Counted from the first letter of the stretch, positions 9,789-19,250 are shown. The stretch: DNA of 64,000 nucleotides from Dongia deserti (GCF_003574735.1 NZ_QORW01000004.1:248001-312000); one strand, 5' to 3'. Numbers and translations: made by a program. Notes: a model not told the origin generated them from the letters alone.

Positions 9789-10796
9789 CTAGTCCTTCGC
9801 CTTGCCCGACAGCGCGTCAAGACTCGCCTGCTCGCGCTGGGCGAAATCGCGCTGCTGCGCCAGCTTGGCCTCGAACAGGCGCTTGGCTTCTTCATGGACG
9901 GGGCCATAGACCTCCATCCAGAGCTGCACGTCGACCGCGACGATCAGGCGGCCCATCTGCCAGGAGGTCGGCTCCGCCCGCCCCTCCAGCCAGCTTTCCA
10001 GTACCTTGACGGAAACGCCGGTCGCGGCGGCCAGTGCCTCGCGCCGCATGGGGCCGACCGGCTCCAGCCGCTTGCGCAGTGCCGCCGCCAGCCGGGCACG
10101 GTGCGCGTCGCGCCCCTGCACGTCCTGATCGATCGCCATCGCGATAGAGGGATCCACGTCACCTTTGCCGCGCCTCGTCGCGGCACCGCTGCCGAAATGC
10201 GCCGGGAAGACGGCAGAGAGATAGGCAAGACAGGTGCGTTTGGCGCCTTGACGATCGAACTTGGCGGGCGACATCAGGCAATCGAACCACAGGCCGTCGA
10301 TCATGGCATTCAGGCCGACGGCGGCCTGGTGGGCATCGACACCCTCATAAGCGCCTTCGGCCACGATGCGCGCGCAGAGCTGCTCGGTCTCCTTGAGGTA
10401 TTCCTCCTCCAGCCGCATCACGAGGTTCTGGTAGTTGGCGTTGTTCCGTGCCTCCGCCCAGAAGGCGTACCAGACCGAGACCTTCTCCGCATTACACACC
10501 GTCGCGTGGAAGTCGGCCTCAATCATTGCTTCGAGGCCGGCGGCGGGCGAAACCTTGCCCTTGGCGATCGCAGCCTGCCACAAGCCGGAATATTCCTCCG
10601 CGATGTTTTCCAAGGTCGCGATGAGGAGCTGATCCTTGGACTTGAAATAGAAATTGACGATGCCGGGCGACAGCCCCGCCTCACCCGCGACGTGGGTCAA
10701 AGTCAGGCTCGCATAGCCATAGCGCCCGATCGCCCGCATGGTCGCGTCGATCAGCTGCTTGCGCCGAATCTCTTTGGCGGCTTCTGCTTTCGCCAT
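9789..10796 (-). CDS. BetI-like TetR repressor with a C-terminal extra helix-turn-helix
   Basis: Residues 1-195 match TetR/BetI regulators: helix-turn-helix about residues 33-52 (THVAGEAGLSPGIVNFYF) and a BetI-type ligand/dimer domain. The protein does not stop there but continues to 335 residues, well beyond the roughly 195 of BetI. The extension contains a segment (about 235-285: RREALAAATGVSVKVLESWLEG) with the pattern of a Cro/XRE-like helix-turn-helix, then a charged helix. ATG 10796 begins the family N-terminus; upstream in-frame codons are judged non-coding. It ends 8 bases before the synthetase start and is divergent from the aminotransferase, so it probably controls both. Confidence 0.88.
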   Translation of the reverse strand: MAKAEAAKEIRRKQLIDATMRAIGRYGYASLTLTHVAGEAGLSPGIVNFYFKSKDQLLIATLENIAEEYSGLWQAAIAKGKVSPAAGLEAMIEADFHATVCNAEKVSVWYAFWAEARNNANYQNLVMRLEEEYLKETEQLCARIVAEGAYEGVDAHQAAVGLNAMIDGLWFDCLMSPAKFDRQGAKRTCLAYLSAVFPAHFGSGAATRRGKGDVDPSIAMAIDQDVQGRDAHRARLAAALRKRLEPVGPMRREALAAATGVSVKVLESWLEGRAEPTSWQMGRLIVAVDVQLWMEVYGPVHEEAKRLFEAKLAQQRDFAQREQASLDALSGKAKD

Positions 10797-10892
10797 TTTA
10801 ACAACCCTTACCACGCGAGCCCCCTCTCGCGTTAAAGGCGAGCACTCTACACCCAACTTGTTGAATTGCAATGGATTGCTGCACCTGCGGGA

Positions 10893-10908
10893 TTAAATGT
10901 TCATTTAA
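10893..10908. promoter_or_regulatory. Putative TetR operator, palindrome TTAAATG-TT-CATTTAA
   Basis: This 7-2-7 perfect inverted repeat lies between the divergent TetR regulator and aminotransferase genes. A second site with the same CATTTAA core lies 45 bases to the right. Position and symmetry fit an operator for a dimeric TetR protein; binding is inferred. Confidence 0.5.
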
Positions 10909-10952
10909 CATGCTGGACAGTATGCCAGAAGAGGGCTAGATTTTCTATATCG

Positions 10953-10963
10953 TCATTTAATGA
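10953..10963. promoter_or_regulatory. Second putative operator half-site, TCATTTAATGA
   Basis: This 11-base near-perfect palindrome shares CATTTAA with the site at 10893-10908 and lies about 57 bases before the aminotransferase ATG. Confidence 0.4.
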
Positions 10964-11019
10964 TCCGCCGCTGAGACGACGCTACGGAGGGCTTCAGCGG
11001 CACCAACCCGGAGCGAATC

Positions 11020-12399
11020 ATGAGCACGATCAAGACCGAGCGGCGCAACCTCACGAAGTCCAACGCGCACTACAAGGAGGCTGTGAAGCATCTGCCGCTG
11101 GGGGTTTCGTCCAACTTCCGCTTTTGGGGCGAGAAGGAGACCGTGTTCGTGAAGCGCGGCAAGGGCGCGCGCCTCTGGGACCTGGATGGCAACGAATACA
11201 TCGACTACCGGCTGGGCTATGGCCCGGCGATCCTCGGCCACTGCAACGACGAGGTCGACGCCGCTGTGCGTGAGGCGCAGTCGACGGGCACGGTCTACGC
11301 CCTCGGCACCGAGAAGGAAGTGACCATCGCCAAGCTGATCAAGGAGATGATGCCGGCCGCCGACCTTGTGCGCTTCTCCAACTCCGGCACCGAAGCGGTG
11401 ATGGCTGCCCTGCGCTTGGCGCGCGGCTATACCGGCAAGGACAATTACGTCACCTTCGAAGGCTCCTATCACGGCCTGTTCGACGCCACCATGTGGACGG
11501 CGGACCCCGAGAGCATGAAGGACCAGAGCCGGGACCCGGTATTGATCTCCTACGGTCAGGGCATTCCGAAGCTGGTGCGCCAGCTGTTCTGGCAGGTGCC
11601 GTACAACGACGCCAACCGCCTCGAGGACGTGCTGAAGCAGCACCATGATTCGATCGCGGCGGTTCTGATCGAGCCGATCCTCGGCAATTGCTGCGGCATC
11701 CCCTCGAAGCCCGAGTTCATCCGCGCGGTGCGCGAGCTCTGCACCAAGTACAACGTTCTGATGGTTGTGGACGAGGTGAAGACCGGCTTCCGTGTCGGCA
11801 AAGGCGGCGCGCAGGCGCTCTACGGCATCGAGGCGGACATCTTCACCGTCGCCAAGGCGATGGCGAACGGCTACCCGATCGCGGCGATCGGCGGCAAGGA
11901 AGAGATCATGCGCAAGTACGGTAAGGGCGTCGCTCATGGCGGCACCTACACGGCGCAGGCCATGAGCCTCGCCGCCGCCGAGAAGACGCTGACCATCCTG
12001 CGCGATACCGATGCGTTCGAGCGCATCAATGCCTATGGCAAGGCGATGCAAGAGGGCATGCACAAGGTGCTGAGCCGCCGCGGCATCCCGCACAGCTTCA
12101 CCGGCCATTACTCGATGTCCGGCCTGTTCTTCAGCGCCCAGGCGCCGACCACCTATCGCAACTGGAAGCTCAGCGACTACACCTTCTACGACACGATGGC
12201 GGGCATCCTGATCGACATGGGCGTGATGTGCGAGCCTGACAGTCGCGAGCCCTGGTTCATCTCCGCCGCACACGACGAAGCATGCCTCACGGAGACGCTG
12301 AGCAAGTTCGAGCAGGCCGTCGACCTGACGTTGGATGAGCTCTCCGACGGCGGGGATCACGAGGGCGATAACAAGCTGATGCCGGGCATCAGCGGCTAA
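11020..12399 (+). CDS. Class III PLP-dependent aminotransferase (glutamate-1-semialdehyde aminomutase-like)
   Basis: This 459-residue fold-type I enzyme shows the class III hallmarks: substrate/PLP phosphate region NSGTEAVMAALRLAR (121-135), Asp of DEVKTGFR (251-258) contacting the pyridine nitrogen, and the Schiff-base Lys279 in VAKAMANGYP. It resembles hemL in layout, but its context next to an acyl-CoA regulon and BetI-like repressor argues for an omega- or beta-amino-acid aminotransferase in catabolism rather than haem synthesis. It is transcribed away from the regulator and ends in a strong terminator. Confidence 0.92.
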   Translation: MSTIKTERRNLTKSNAHYKEAVKHLPLGVSSNFRFWGEKETVFVKRGKGARLWDLDGNEYIDYRLGYGPAILGHCNDEVDAAVREAQSTGTVYALGTEKEVTIAKLIKEMMPAADLVRFSNSGTEAVMAALRLARGYTGKDNYVTFEGSYHGLFDATMWTADPESMKDQSRDPVLISYGQGIPKLVRQLFWQVPYNDANRLEDVLKQHHDSIAAVLIEPILGNCCGIPSKPEFIRAVRELCTKYNVLMVVDEVKTGFRVGKGGAQALYGIEADIFTVAKAMANGYPIAAIGGKEEIMRKYGKGVAHGGTYTAQAMSLAAAEKTLTILRDTDAFERINAYGKAMQEGMHKVLSRRGIPHSFTGHYSMSGLFFSAQAPTTYRNWKLSDYTFYDTMAGILIDMGVMCEPDSREPWFISAAHDEACLTETLSKFEQAVDLTLDELSDGGDHEGDNKLMPGISG

Positions 12400-12422
12400 A
12401 CTATCTCTCCGCAACGCTGCAG

Positions 12423-12457
12423 CGCCCTCCCCCTAACCGGGAGGGCGTTTTGCTTTT
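12423..12457 (+). terminator. Rho-independent terminator of the aminotransferase gene
   Basis: A 9-bp perfect stem CGCCCTCCC/GGGAGGGCG with a 7-base loop is followed by TTTTGCTTTT. It lies 24 bases after the aminotransferase stop. Confidence 0.9.
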
Positions 12458-12496
12458 GAGTTCCATTCTGCTATCATTAGTTGATGTGCCGCCGAT

Positions 12497-12532
12497 GGTG
12501 CCTACTTCGGAGAAGGTGCCTACTTCGGAGAA
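12497..12532. repeat. Tandem 18-bp duplication upstream of the pYEATS-like gene
   Basis: The unit GGTGCCTACTTCGGAGAA occurs twice head to tail with no spacer, ending 12 bases before the first possible ATG of the next gene. Confidence 0.85.
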
Positions 12533-12544
12533 CCAGACGGTAGA

Positions 12545-13246
12545 ATGCTGGGATGCGCGATGTCCGATACGCCCGCGAACGATCCATCGATTGTGAATGA
12601 CATAGCCCAACTTATAACAGCCATTGGCTCGCTATTGAGTGCCGTGGCTTGGCCTGCCATCGCCGTGGGCCTCATCATCACATTGTCCTATTCGACTAGG
12701 GCACGCGGATATCTTGCCAATGCAGTCAAGTACGTTGACATGCTCATCCAGCGCGGCACCAAGTTCACGGTTGGCCCCGTTTCGATCGAGGTGCCGGCTG
12801 GCATTGCCAGCGACACTGTGAAAAGCACGACCAAGGAGGGCGTTTCGGGTGGCAAGTTGTCCGAGGTTCGACCCGAACTGATCGCTTCACTGAAGCGCGA
12901 GGACAATCCTGATCAGTCAGCGACCTATCCCTACTTGCTGCACTCTGCTGTCATGCAAGTGCCGCGGACAAGCCCCAAGAGCGGGCGCTACAGCGTTAGA
13001 GTCTGGGTTGAGTTCGATAAGAACTTCGGGTTTGGCGCGGAAAGCGTGAAGCACGTGATCTACCGTCTCGACAATTCATGGGCTGAGGAGAACCGTCTAA
13101 TCTCCACTGCGGCGGCGGAGAGCCAGTTCGAGCTTTGGATATCGGTTTATGGTGAGTTCACAATCCTCGCCGCCCTGGAAAAGACGGACGGATCTGTCGT
13201 GTGGCTGAGTCGTTATCTTGACCTACCAGGGCGCCCCCCCGACTAG
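12545..13246 (+). CDS. Membrane-anchored protein with a C-terminal pYEATS-like domain
   Basis: The 233-residue protein has one hydrophobic helix (about residues 33-51) after a short N-terminus, a linker of about 70 residues, and a C-terminal beta-rich region (about 145-228). That region has the pattern VRVWVEF, KHVIYRLD, QFELWISVYGEFTI and a terminal SRYLDLP, which matches prokaryotic YEATS (pYEATS) domains: a strand with YxL, a W-x-GEF strand, then the final Tyr-Leu-x-Leu strand. pYEATS proteins are often membrane-linked and are suspected of stress or conflict roles; function here is unproven. A later ATG (12560) is a good alternative start. Composition is poorer in GC (33/60 over 12601-12660) than the neighbours, suggesting acquisition. 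Confidence 0.65.
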   Translation: MLGCAMSDTPANDPSIVNDIAQLITAIGSLLSAVAWPAIAVGLIITLSYSTRARGYLANAVKYVDMLIQRGTKFTVGPVSIEVPAGIASDTVKSTTKEGVSGGKLSEVRPELIASLKREDNPDQSATYPYLLHSAVMQVPRTSPKSGRYSVRVWVEFDKNFGFGAESVKHVIYRLDNSWAEENRLISTAAAESQFELWISVYGEFTILAALEKTDGSVVWLSRYLDLPGRPPD

Positions 13247-13632
13247 CCTGCCCAGCGATACAGGCCGTTGACCCGAGCTCGCGGGCAGACCCGCGAGATC
13301 GGGGATCACAGCAGCGGGTTGTTCCGTGTTTGACGATGTAGGCTCCCCGGTCAAGAGCTGAGGTGAAACCGTTTGCTCGGCGGCGCTGGTTGGCGCCGTC
13401 GGGGCGACGGATATGGAAGCTGCGCAAGGCTGGGGATGGAGCGTGAGACGACGGTTGATCAGGCTCTTATCCGCGGGTTGGGTACCGCCTTGCGTGTCTA
13501 CGTCTCGGGGCTTTCCTCGTTCTAGATGACGGGCGTCGGGCTTGGCCCGGCCACATAACTAGCGCCGGGAGTTCCCCTCCGTGCTCCATCCCCAACGCTG
13601 CGCAGCAGCACATGATGAGCTCGGCGGCCAGG
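13247..13632 (-). other. Non-coding flank of the IS110-type element
   Basis: No credible gene is seen in these 386 bases. The stretch lies 3' of the IS110-family transposase remnant (minus strand). It contains short inverted repeats, for example CTCGCGGG/CCCGCGAG near 13276-13295. IS110/IS1111 elements encode their guide (bridge/seek) RNA in such a flank, so part of it may be an RNA gene; no boundary can be set by eye. Confidence 0.3.
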
Positions 13633-14746
13633 TCAGGGTACTGGAGTAACCTGGCGGCCGATCGCCCATAGGAACGCCGCCATCTCGCGTGCGATAGCAG
13701 CGATGATGACGGGCTGCCTCTTGCCGGCAGCGCTGAGCCGGCGATACCGACCGCACAGCCTGACTTGCGCCTTCCATGCGATGTCGCGGACTGCCTTGGG
13801 AATCGCTTCGAGCCGCGCCCGTTGGGTGTTGCTGACGCGAGCGGGATGACGGTAGCTCCAAGCCGCTTCCACCAGCACCCGGCGGGTGCGCCGATTGCCG
13901 GCCAGAGTGAGACCGGTGCGCCGTACCGTATCGCCGGTCGAGCGCTCAGCAGGAACCAGACCGAGGAATGACATCAGCTGTCGTGGTGTGTCGAACCGGC
14001 GCACGTCACCGATCTCGGCAGCGAAGGTCACCGCGACCAGGAATGACACGCCGCGCATTGCCTGATAGGCAGCGACCACAGGTGCCATGGACCAACTCGG
14101 CACGATGGATGCGAGCTGGTCCTCGAGCCGGCGCAGTCGTTCGATGGCATCCTCGATGGCAGCGACCCCCGTCCTGGAAGACGATCTGCTGCGCCGGATG
14201 CTCGAAGCTCTGGTCGGCCAGCCAGCGTCGATGCGCGCGAGTCCAGTGATCTCCGCCCGTGAAGATCCGGCCATGGCGCAACAGGAAGGACAGCAGTTGC
14301 TGGCGCTTGCGTCGAAGGTCGTCCGCCGCAGCCAGGCGACCACGCACCAGATCGCGCACCGCCTCGTGGACGCTGTCGGGTACCCAGACCCCCGTCAGCT
14401 CGCCGGCCCGAAACAGGCGGGCCAATGTCATCGCATCCCGTCGGTTGGTCTTCACCCGGTCGCCTGACCGACGCGGGATCAGTGACGGAGCTACCACCAG
14501 GCACTCATGCCCCAACGCTCGGATCTGACGGTAAAGGCCAAAGCCCGTCGGGCCGGCTTCAAAACATACCTGCAGGTGGCTGTAGCGACCGGCCAGCTTC
14601 CTGATCAGCCGCTGGATCGTTGCCGGCTGGTTCGCGATCTCGCCGACAAAGCGGATCTCGCCCTGGCGCCCGCCTTCCGCAATTGCCACCGAATGCTTCA
14701 GCTTCGCCGTATCAAACGCGACGTACACCTCGCTATACTTCCCCAT
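13633..14746 (-). pseudogene. IS110-family transposase, broken by a frameshift
   Basis: The N-terminal part (14746 down to about 14170) has the RuvC-like DEDD-transposase layout: FDTAKLKHSVAIAEGG, CFEAGPTGFGLYR, and KTNRRDAMTLARL. The C-terminal Transposase_20 part (about 14165 down to 13633) is read in another frame, with RGVSFLVAVTFAAEIGD, the LMSFLGLVPAERSTGD block and GNRRTRRVLVEAAW. The frames meet at a run of five Cs at 14166-14170; dropping one base restores a single protein of about 370 residues. Either the copy is dead or this is a homopolymer sequencing error. No clear terminal repeats were found, as expected for IS110. Confidence 0.85.
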
Positions 14747-14846
14747 GGTCCGTCCTCCATGCCTGAGGCTCGGCTCGGTCCGTCCGAGCAACCCTCGATT
14801 ATCTTCGACATGAAAGGGCGGACCACCGGCTTCATACCGGGGTCAT

Positions 14847-14860
14847 AACGTCTAGACGTT
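14847..14860. repeat. 14-bp perfect palindrome AACGTCTAGACGTT
   Basis: The palindrome lies between the IS110 remnant and purC, 25 bases upstream of the purC start codon. It could be an operator for purC or lie near the edge of the insertion. Confidence 0.5.
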
Positions 14861-14884
14861 CGAACATCTGTCGGAGCCTCTACC

Positions 14885-15781
14885 TTGCCCACCACTCTTC
14901 TGCAGGCCGACCTGCCCGGCCTTGATCTCATTCATCGCGGCAAGGTGCGTGATGTCTTTGCCCTACCAGGCAACCGCCTGCTGATCGTCGCCACCGACCG
15001 GCTGTCGGCGTTCGACGTCGTGCTGCCCGATCCCATCCCCGGCAAGGGCGAGATGCTGACCCAGATGTCGAACTTCTGGTTCGGCAAGACGGCGCACATC
15101 ATCCCCAATCATTTGCTTGCGACGCCAGTGCTAGACGTGCTCCCGCCGGGCGTTGATGCGGCGCTCTATGCAAAGCGCGCCATCGTAACGCGGCGCCTCA
15201 AGCCCTTGCCGGTCGAAGCCATCGCACGCGGCTATCTCATCGGCTCCGGCTGGAAGGATTACCAGTCGACCAGCACGCTCTGCGGCATCAAGCTGCCAGC
15301 CGGCCTGCGCCAGGCCGAGCAGCTGCCTGAGCCGATCTTCACGCCGTCCACCAAGGCGGCGGTGGGCGACCACGACGAGAACGTCAGCTTCGACGCGGTG
15401 GTTGCCGTGATCGGCGGCGAGCTCGCGGAGCGCGTGCGCGCGGCGACTTTAGGGATCTACAAATGGGCGGCAACCTATGCTGCCGCGCGCGGCATCATCA
15501 TCGCCGACACCAAGTTCGAGTTCGGCACCGATGCGGACGGCACGCTCTATGTGATGGACGAGATGCTAACGCCGGATTCCTCGCGCTTCTGGCCGGCGGA
15601 CGACTATCGCGCCGGCATCAGTCCGCCCAGCTATGACAAGCAGTTCGTGCGCGACTATCTGGAGACGCTGGACTGGAACAAAAAAGCACCGGGGCCGCGC
15701 CTTCCCGTTGACGTGATCGCGGGCACCGCCGAGAAATACGCCCAGGCCTTGTGGAAGCTGGCTGGGCTACGGCTCGGTTGA
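14885..15781 (+). CDS. purC: Phosphoribosylaminoimidazole-succinocarboxamide synthase
   Basis: This 298-residue SAICAR synthase joins CAIR and aspartate using ATP in purine biosynthesis. Diagnostic blocks are [56 protein letters not shown] and [12 protein letters not shown]. The length fits the longer, eukaryote-like form. The only in-frame start near the conserved N-terminus is TTG 14885, preceded by GGAG at 8 bases. Its last 15 bases overlap the convergent DUF2254 gene. Confidence 0.96.
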   Translation: MPTTLLQADLPGLDLIHRGKVRDVFALPGNRLLIVATDRLSAFDVVLPDPIPGKGEMLTQMSNFWFGKTAHIIPNHLLATPVLDVLPPGVDAALYAKRAIVTRRLKPLPVEAIARGYLIGSGWKDYQSTSTLCGIKLPAGLRQAEQLPEPIFTPSTKAAVGDHDENVSFDAVVAVIGGELAERVRAATLGIYKWAATYAAARGIIIADTKFEFGTDADGTLYVMDEMLTPDSSRFWPADDYRAGISPPSYDKQFVRDYLETLDWNKKAPGPRLPVDVIAGTAEKYAQALWKLAGLRLG

Positions 15782-17179
15782 GGTCTCAACGACCTGCGGG
15801 CGAGAAACCCTACCCGTCGTTCTTGACGGTGCTGTTTGTTGCGAAGGAACCGACACGTTCTCCTGCATTCCTCTGGCAGGCTCGACGTCTCGGCCGTTCC
15901 ACACTCCCTGCTCGAACCTCATATAGCGATTGCGCACCTCAGTAAGATCCGACGGATTGCTGATCGAGCGCTCCGCATCGTGCATAACGAGCTTGGCTTG
16001 GTGTTGCAGCGTGGCAAACCGCATCGCATCCCGCTCGCAGCCGCGTACGGAGCTCAGCACTTCGAGCAGGCGCATCAGCAGATCGGCGTTCCCCGCTGAG
16101 TGCCGGCGGATAACTCCAAACATCGCGTCGACCAGCTCGTCGTATTTGATCGCTGGCACGAACAGCACAGGAACACCGTTCCGCTCATGGACTCCGGTTT
16201 TGAGATGTAGTGGTGCGATGTCACACAAAAGCGCCCCCAGCCGATCTAGCACAGTGATCGCGGTGTTTGGGTCGTTCACTCCCGGCGACAATGCGCGAAT
16301 GGCGACCTCGACCATCTGCCGCACAGCAAACTCCAAGTCGGTTGGGCTTCCTCGTTGCCGACCCAGCGCGGTAGCCTCGCGAATGGCTGTATCCGCGCCA
16401 TCGACGGCGGCAGTCAGCATGGCAATCGGAGTTCCGGGAAACACGAAATCTCCGGGTCGCACCAACATGCACACCGCGACCTTGTGCTCGGCGGCCCAAT
16501 CAGCGAGGCCCTCGGCGTCAAGCTCCTGAAGATAGCCGCGCCGCGGGTCGCGCACCGGAACCGCTTCACAAAACATGTTGCCAGATTGGACAGTCGGCTG
16601 AAGCTCATCGGTTGCGACCCGTCCGACCGTATCCCGGGCATCTTCGCTCACGAGGTCGATGACGGTATCCACATTGATCCGGCCCGCGATATGCCCAATG
16701 AAGTAAACCAGCATCGCGACACACGCGATCGCCAGAACAACGCAGAGGCTCAGCGCCAGATGTGGAACGAAGTCCTCTTGACCAGCCGTACGGATGCTTC
16801 GCAGCACCATCACCGAATAGGCGAAAGTGCCAAGATAGAGGCCCAATGTCATCTGGTTGCCCCGATCGCGCGTGAAGTTTCGCAGCAATCGTGGCCCCAT
16901 CTGTCCGACGGCCAACGAGAGCGCCGCAACGGTGATGGAGAACACCGTTCCGGTTACACCTATGGTCGACGCCGCGATCGTTCCAAGCAGCGTCCTGGCT
17001 CCTTCCGCCCCACCCCCATAGAGCCAGCGGCTCTCGATCAGCCACTGCGGGACAATGTTGTCGCGATCGACCCGAAGGGCGGAGACTGCCAAGATCACGC
17101 CGCCGGCCACGAGCAGTGCGGGCAATACCCAAAATGCCTCCCCGAGATCACTGAGCAACTTGCGGATGCGCGCTGTCAT
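15767..17179 (-). CDS. DUF2254 family membrane protein
   Basis: This 470-residue protein has four predicted membrane helices in its N-terminal 180 residues (about 16-34, 62-85, 107-125 and 140-165) followed by a large soluble C-terminal domain with [11 protein letters not shown], the most conserved DUF2254 motif. The family is widespread in proteobacteria and of unknown function. The 5' region faces the divergent secreted nuclease; the 3' end overlaps purC by 15 bases. Confidence 0.88.
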   Translation of the reverse strand: MTARIRKLLSDLGEAFWVLPALLVAGGVILAVSALRVDRDNIVPQWLIESRWLYGGGAEGARTLLGTIAASTIGVTGTVFSITVAALSLAVGQMGPRLLRNFTRDRGNQMTLGLYLGTFAYSVMVLRSIRTAGQEDFVPHLALSLCVVLAIACVAMLVYFIGHIAGRINVDTVIDLVSEDARDTVGRVATDELQPTVQSGNMFCEAVPVRDPRRGYLQELDAEGLADWAAEHKVAVCMLVRPGDFVFPGTPIAMLTAAVDGADTAIREATALGRQRGSPTDLEFAVRQMVEVAIRALSPGVNDPNTAITVLDRLGALLCDIAPLHLKTGVHERNGVPVLFVPAIKYDELVDAMFGVIRRHSAGNADLLMRLLEVLSSVRGCERDAMRFATLQHQAKLVMHDAERSISNPSDLTEVRNRYMRFEQGVWNGRDVEPARGMQENVSVPSQQTAPSRTTGRVSRPQVVETSTEP

Positions 17180-17385
17180 TCGTGACGTAGTTCTCGACGC
17201 TATGCGACCCTAATCCGAGCGGACGCGGCGCGGGGGCGCGGATGGTGTTCTAAACCGTCGCGGTGTGGAAGGGTTCCAGGGCCGGTGTGCCCTCTCGTGG
17301 CGGGATCGCCCGGTGGCAGTCAGACAGATGGTTTGACGCCACCGGATTCGTTTGGCTACCAAGCTGCGTCACGCGTGAGGCGACC

Positions 17386-18414
17386 ATGAACGGACCCTCG
17401 ATTTGCGCCATTGCCATCGTCGTGCTCTGCACATCCAGTGCCGGTGTCGTCGCTCAGAGCAATGTTGCCCCAGCACCGCCCGCGGTGCCGGTAGGGGACG
17501 TCGCTACCGCCCCAATGACACGCGTTGCTGGCCAAACGATCCATGGCATGGCGACGGTGATCGACGGCGACGAGCTCCGGGTCGGTGACAGCCTCATCCG
17601 CCTGTTCGGCATCGCCGCGCCGGACATCAGTTCCAATCTCGGGCCCGATGCACGGCTCTATCTGGACGCGCTCGCCGGAGGCCAGCGCGTGACGTGCACG
17701 GAAGTGGATCGCAACGCGCACGGCCAAATGGTCGCGATCTGCGCGATCGACGGCACTGATGTCGCATCCGAGCTGCTGGCGCAGGGCCTCGCCTCGGTCT
17801 ATCGCGTCGGCGCGGCGCCGACCGCGGCGGAACGGGAACTGGCCGCGCGCTACGACACCGAGGAGGCCGACGCCCGCGCGCGCAAGCTCGGTGTCTGGGC
17901 GCCGCGCGACGCTACAGCGCCTACCCCGCCGCAGCCCACGCCATTGCAAAGCGCCGTTCCGAAGTGGATCGAGCAGGCGCCGCTGCTCGGCCTTATTGCG
18001 GTGCTGGGCCTGATCGCGCTGGTGCTGCTTGCGCGAAGGCGCGATGTCACACCGGACGTAGAGGGTGCGGCCGACGGCCACGTACTCGCGGCCACGCTCC
18101 TGGCCGAGGTCGCCGCGATCCGCGATTCAGCACAGGAGCAGTACGACGGGACAAGGAGTCTGGTCCAGGACCTGCCGATCCCGGGCTCGCACCTGGGCCT
18201 GCTCGGTTTGCCGCGCGCGACGGTCTATGGCGCCAATGCCGATCGGCTGGACCTCTTGCCTGGCGAGATTGCGACCCGCCTGGTGCGGTTCTACGCGATG
18301 CACGATGGCGTCGCGCAATTGCTGCAGCACCCGGAGACGGTGCGGTGCGAGCTCTTGCGCTCCTCCCTCCACGGCCTGACCCGCAGTGCGGATGAGGTGC
18401 TGCAGGTCAGCTAA
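17386..18414 (+). CDS. Exported thermonuclease-like (SNase) protein with membrane anchor
   Basis: From ATG 17386 (preceded by GTGAGGCG) the product is 342 residues. It begins with a Sec signal peptide (residues 1-23, ending VVAQS), followed by an SNase OB-fold domain (about 50-165) with the typical VIDGDELRV, IRLFGIAAPD and YDTEEADARARKLGVW patterns. A single hydrophobic helix follows (about 190-212) and then a roughly 130-residue C-terminal cytoplasmic or periplasmic part with no recognised family. The layout suggests a membrane-tethered nuclease-like domain. Whether all catalytic residues are present was not verified. Confidence 0.82.
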   Translation: MNGPSICAIAIVVLCTSSAGVVAQSNVAPAPPAVPVGDVATAPMTRVAGQTIHGMATVIDGDELRVGDSLIRLFGIAAPDISSNLGPDARLYLDALAGGQRVTCTEVDRNAHGQMVAICAIDGTDVASELLAQGLASVYRVGAAPTAAERELAARYDTEEADARARKLGVWAPRDATAPTPPQPTPLQSAVPKWIEQAPLLGLIAVLGLIALVLLARRRDVTPDVEGAADGHVLAATLLAEVAAIRDSAQEQYDGTRSLVQDLPIPGSHLGLLGLPRATVYGANADRLDLLPGEIATRLVRFYAMHDGVAQLLQHPETVRCELLRSSLHGLTRSADEVLQVS

Positions 18415-18437
18415 GCGCATTCTCTGGATGCGCTTAG
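18411..18437. terminator. Hairpin between convergent genes
   Basis: A perfect 10-bp stem CTAAGCGCAT/ATGCGCTTAG with a 7-base loop overlaps the nuclease stop codon and precedes the end of the convergent permease gene. There is no long T-run on either side, so termination is probable rather than certain. Confidence 0.55.
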
Positions 18438-18473
18438 ATAGACTTCCCACCGGACGGGTTGACCTCTCGCACG

Positions 18474-19175
18474 TCAACTATATTGCGGAAACCTCCGCTC
18501 CAGACAGCGCGACAGCCAGGTCAGCAGCGTCAGGATGACGAAGTACTGCAGGCCGAGGAACGTATAGATCTCCATTGCGTGCAGGATCTGCGTCTGCAGC
18601 AGCGTCGCTTGCCGCGTGATCTCCAGCACGCCGATCGCGCCGGCAAGCGATGAATCCTTCACGACGGAAATGTACTGATTGACGGTCGGCGGCAGCATGC
18701 GGCGCAGCGCCTGCGGCAGCACGACGCGGCGCATGGCGAGCGCCCGTGACATCCCGAAGCTGTAGGCCGCGTCGATCTGGCCCTTCGACACGCTTTCGAT
18801 ACCCGCGCGGAACACTTCAATCAGGAAGGCGCCGGCATTGAGCGAGAGGCCAACGGTCGCCGCCGTGACCGCCGTCATGCTGGCAAAGAGCGAGATCACC
18901 GGCATGGTCTTGATCTCGTCCGGCAGGTCGCGCAGCGCGGTCGGAAAGCCGAAATAGATCCACAGCAGCACCACATAGAGCGGAATCTTGCGGAACAGAT
19001 CGACATAGCCCGCCGCGAACCAGCGCAGTGCCTTGCGCCGGCTGCGCAGCATCAAGGCACCGCCGAGGCCGATGATCGATCCGAAGATGATCGAATAGAA
19101 CGAGATCAGCAGGGTCAGCGGGATGCCGGACAGCAGGAAGAGAAGGTACTTCTGCCCATTGGGATTGGTCGGCAT
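18474..19175 (-). CDS. Polar amino-acid ABC transporter permease (HisM/GlnP type)
   Basis: The product (233 residues from ATG 19175) has five hydrophobic segments and the EAA-type loop QIDAAYSFGMSRALAMRRVVLPQALRRMLPP that docks on the ATPase. It follows the periplasmic binding protein in the same direction; no ATPase gene is adjacent. The frame stays open upstream of 19175 through IALVLTGCGNW, a lipobox-like N-terminus seen in some permeases of this family, but that part lacks ATG, GTG or TTG except GTG 19181. The inverted repeat at 19251-19357 abuts it and may have displaced the original start. Confidence 0.88.
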   Translation of the reverse strand: MPTNPNGQKYLLFLLSGIPLTLLISFYSIIFGSIIGLGGALMLRSRRKALRWFAAGYVDLFRKIPLYVVLLWIYFGFPTALRDLPDEIKTMPVISLFASMTAVTAATVGLSLNAGAFLIEVFRAGIESVSKGQIDAAYSFGMSRALAMRRVVLPQALRRMLPPTVNQYISVVKDSSLAGAIGVLEITRQATLLQTQILHAMEIYTFLGLQYFVILTLLTWLSRCLERRFPQYS

Positions 19176-19250
19176 GAGCACCGTCCAATTCCCGCAGCCG
19201 GTTAGGACGAGAGCGATACAGGCAAGGAGCGCTATTGATGGATTATGATC

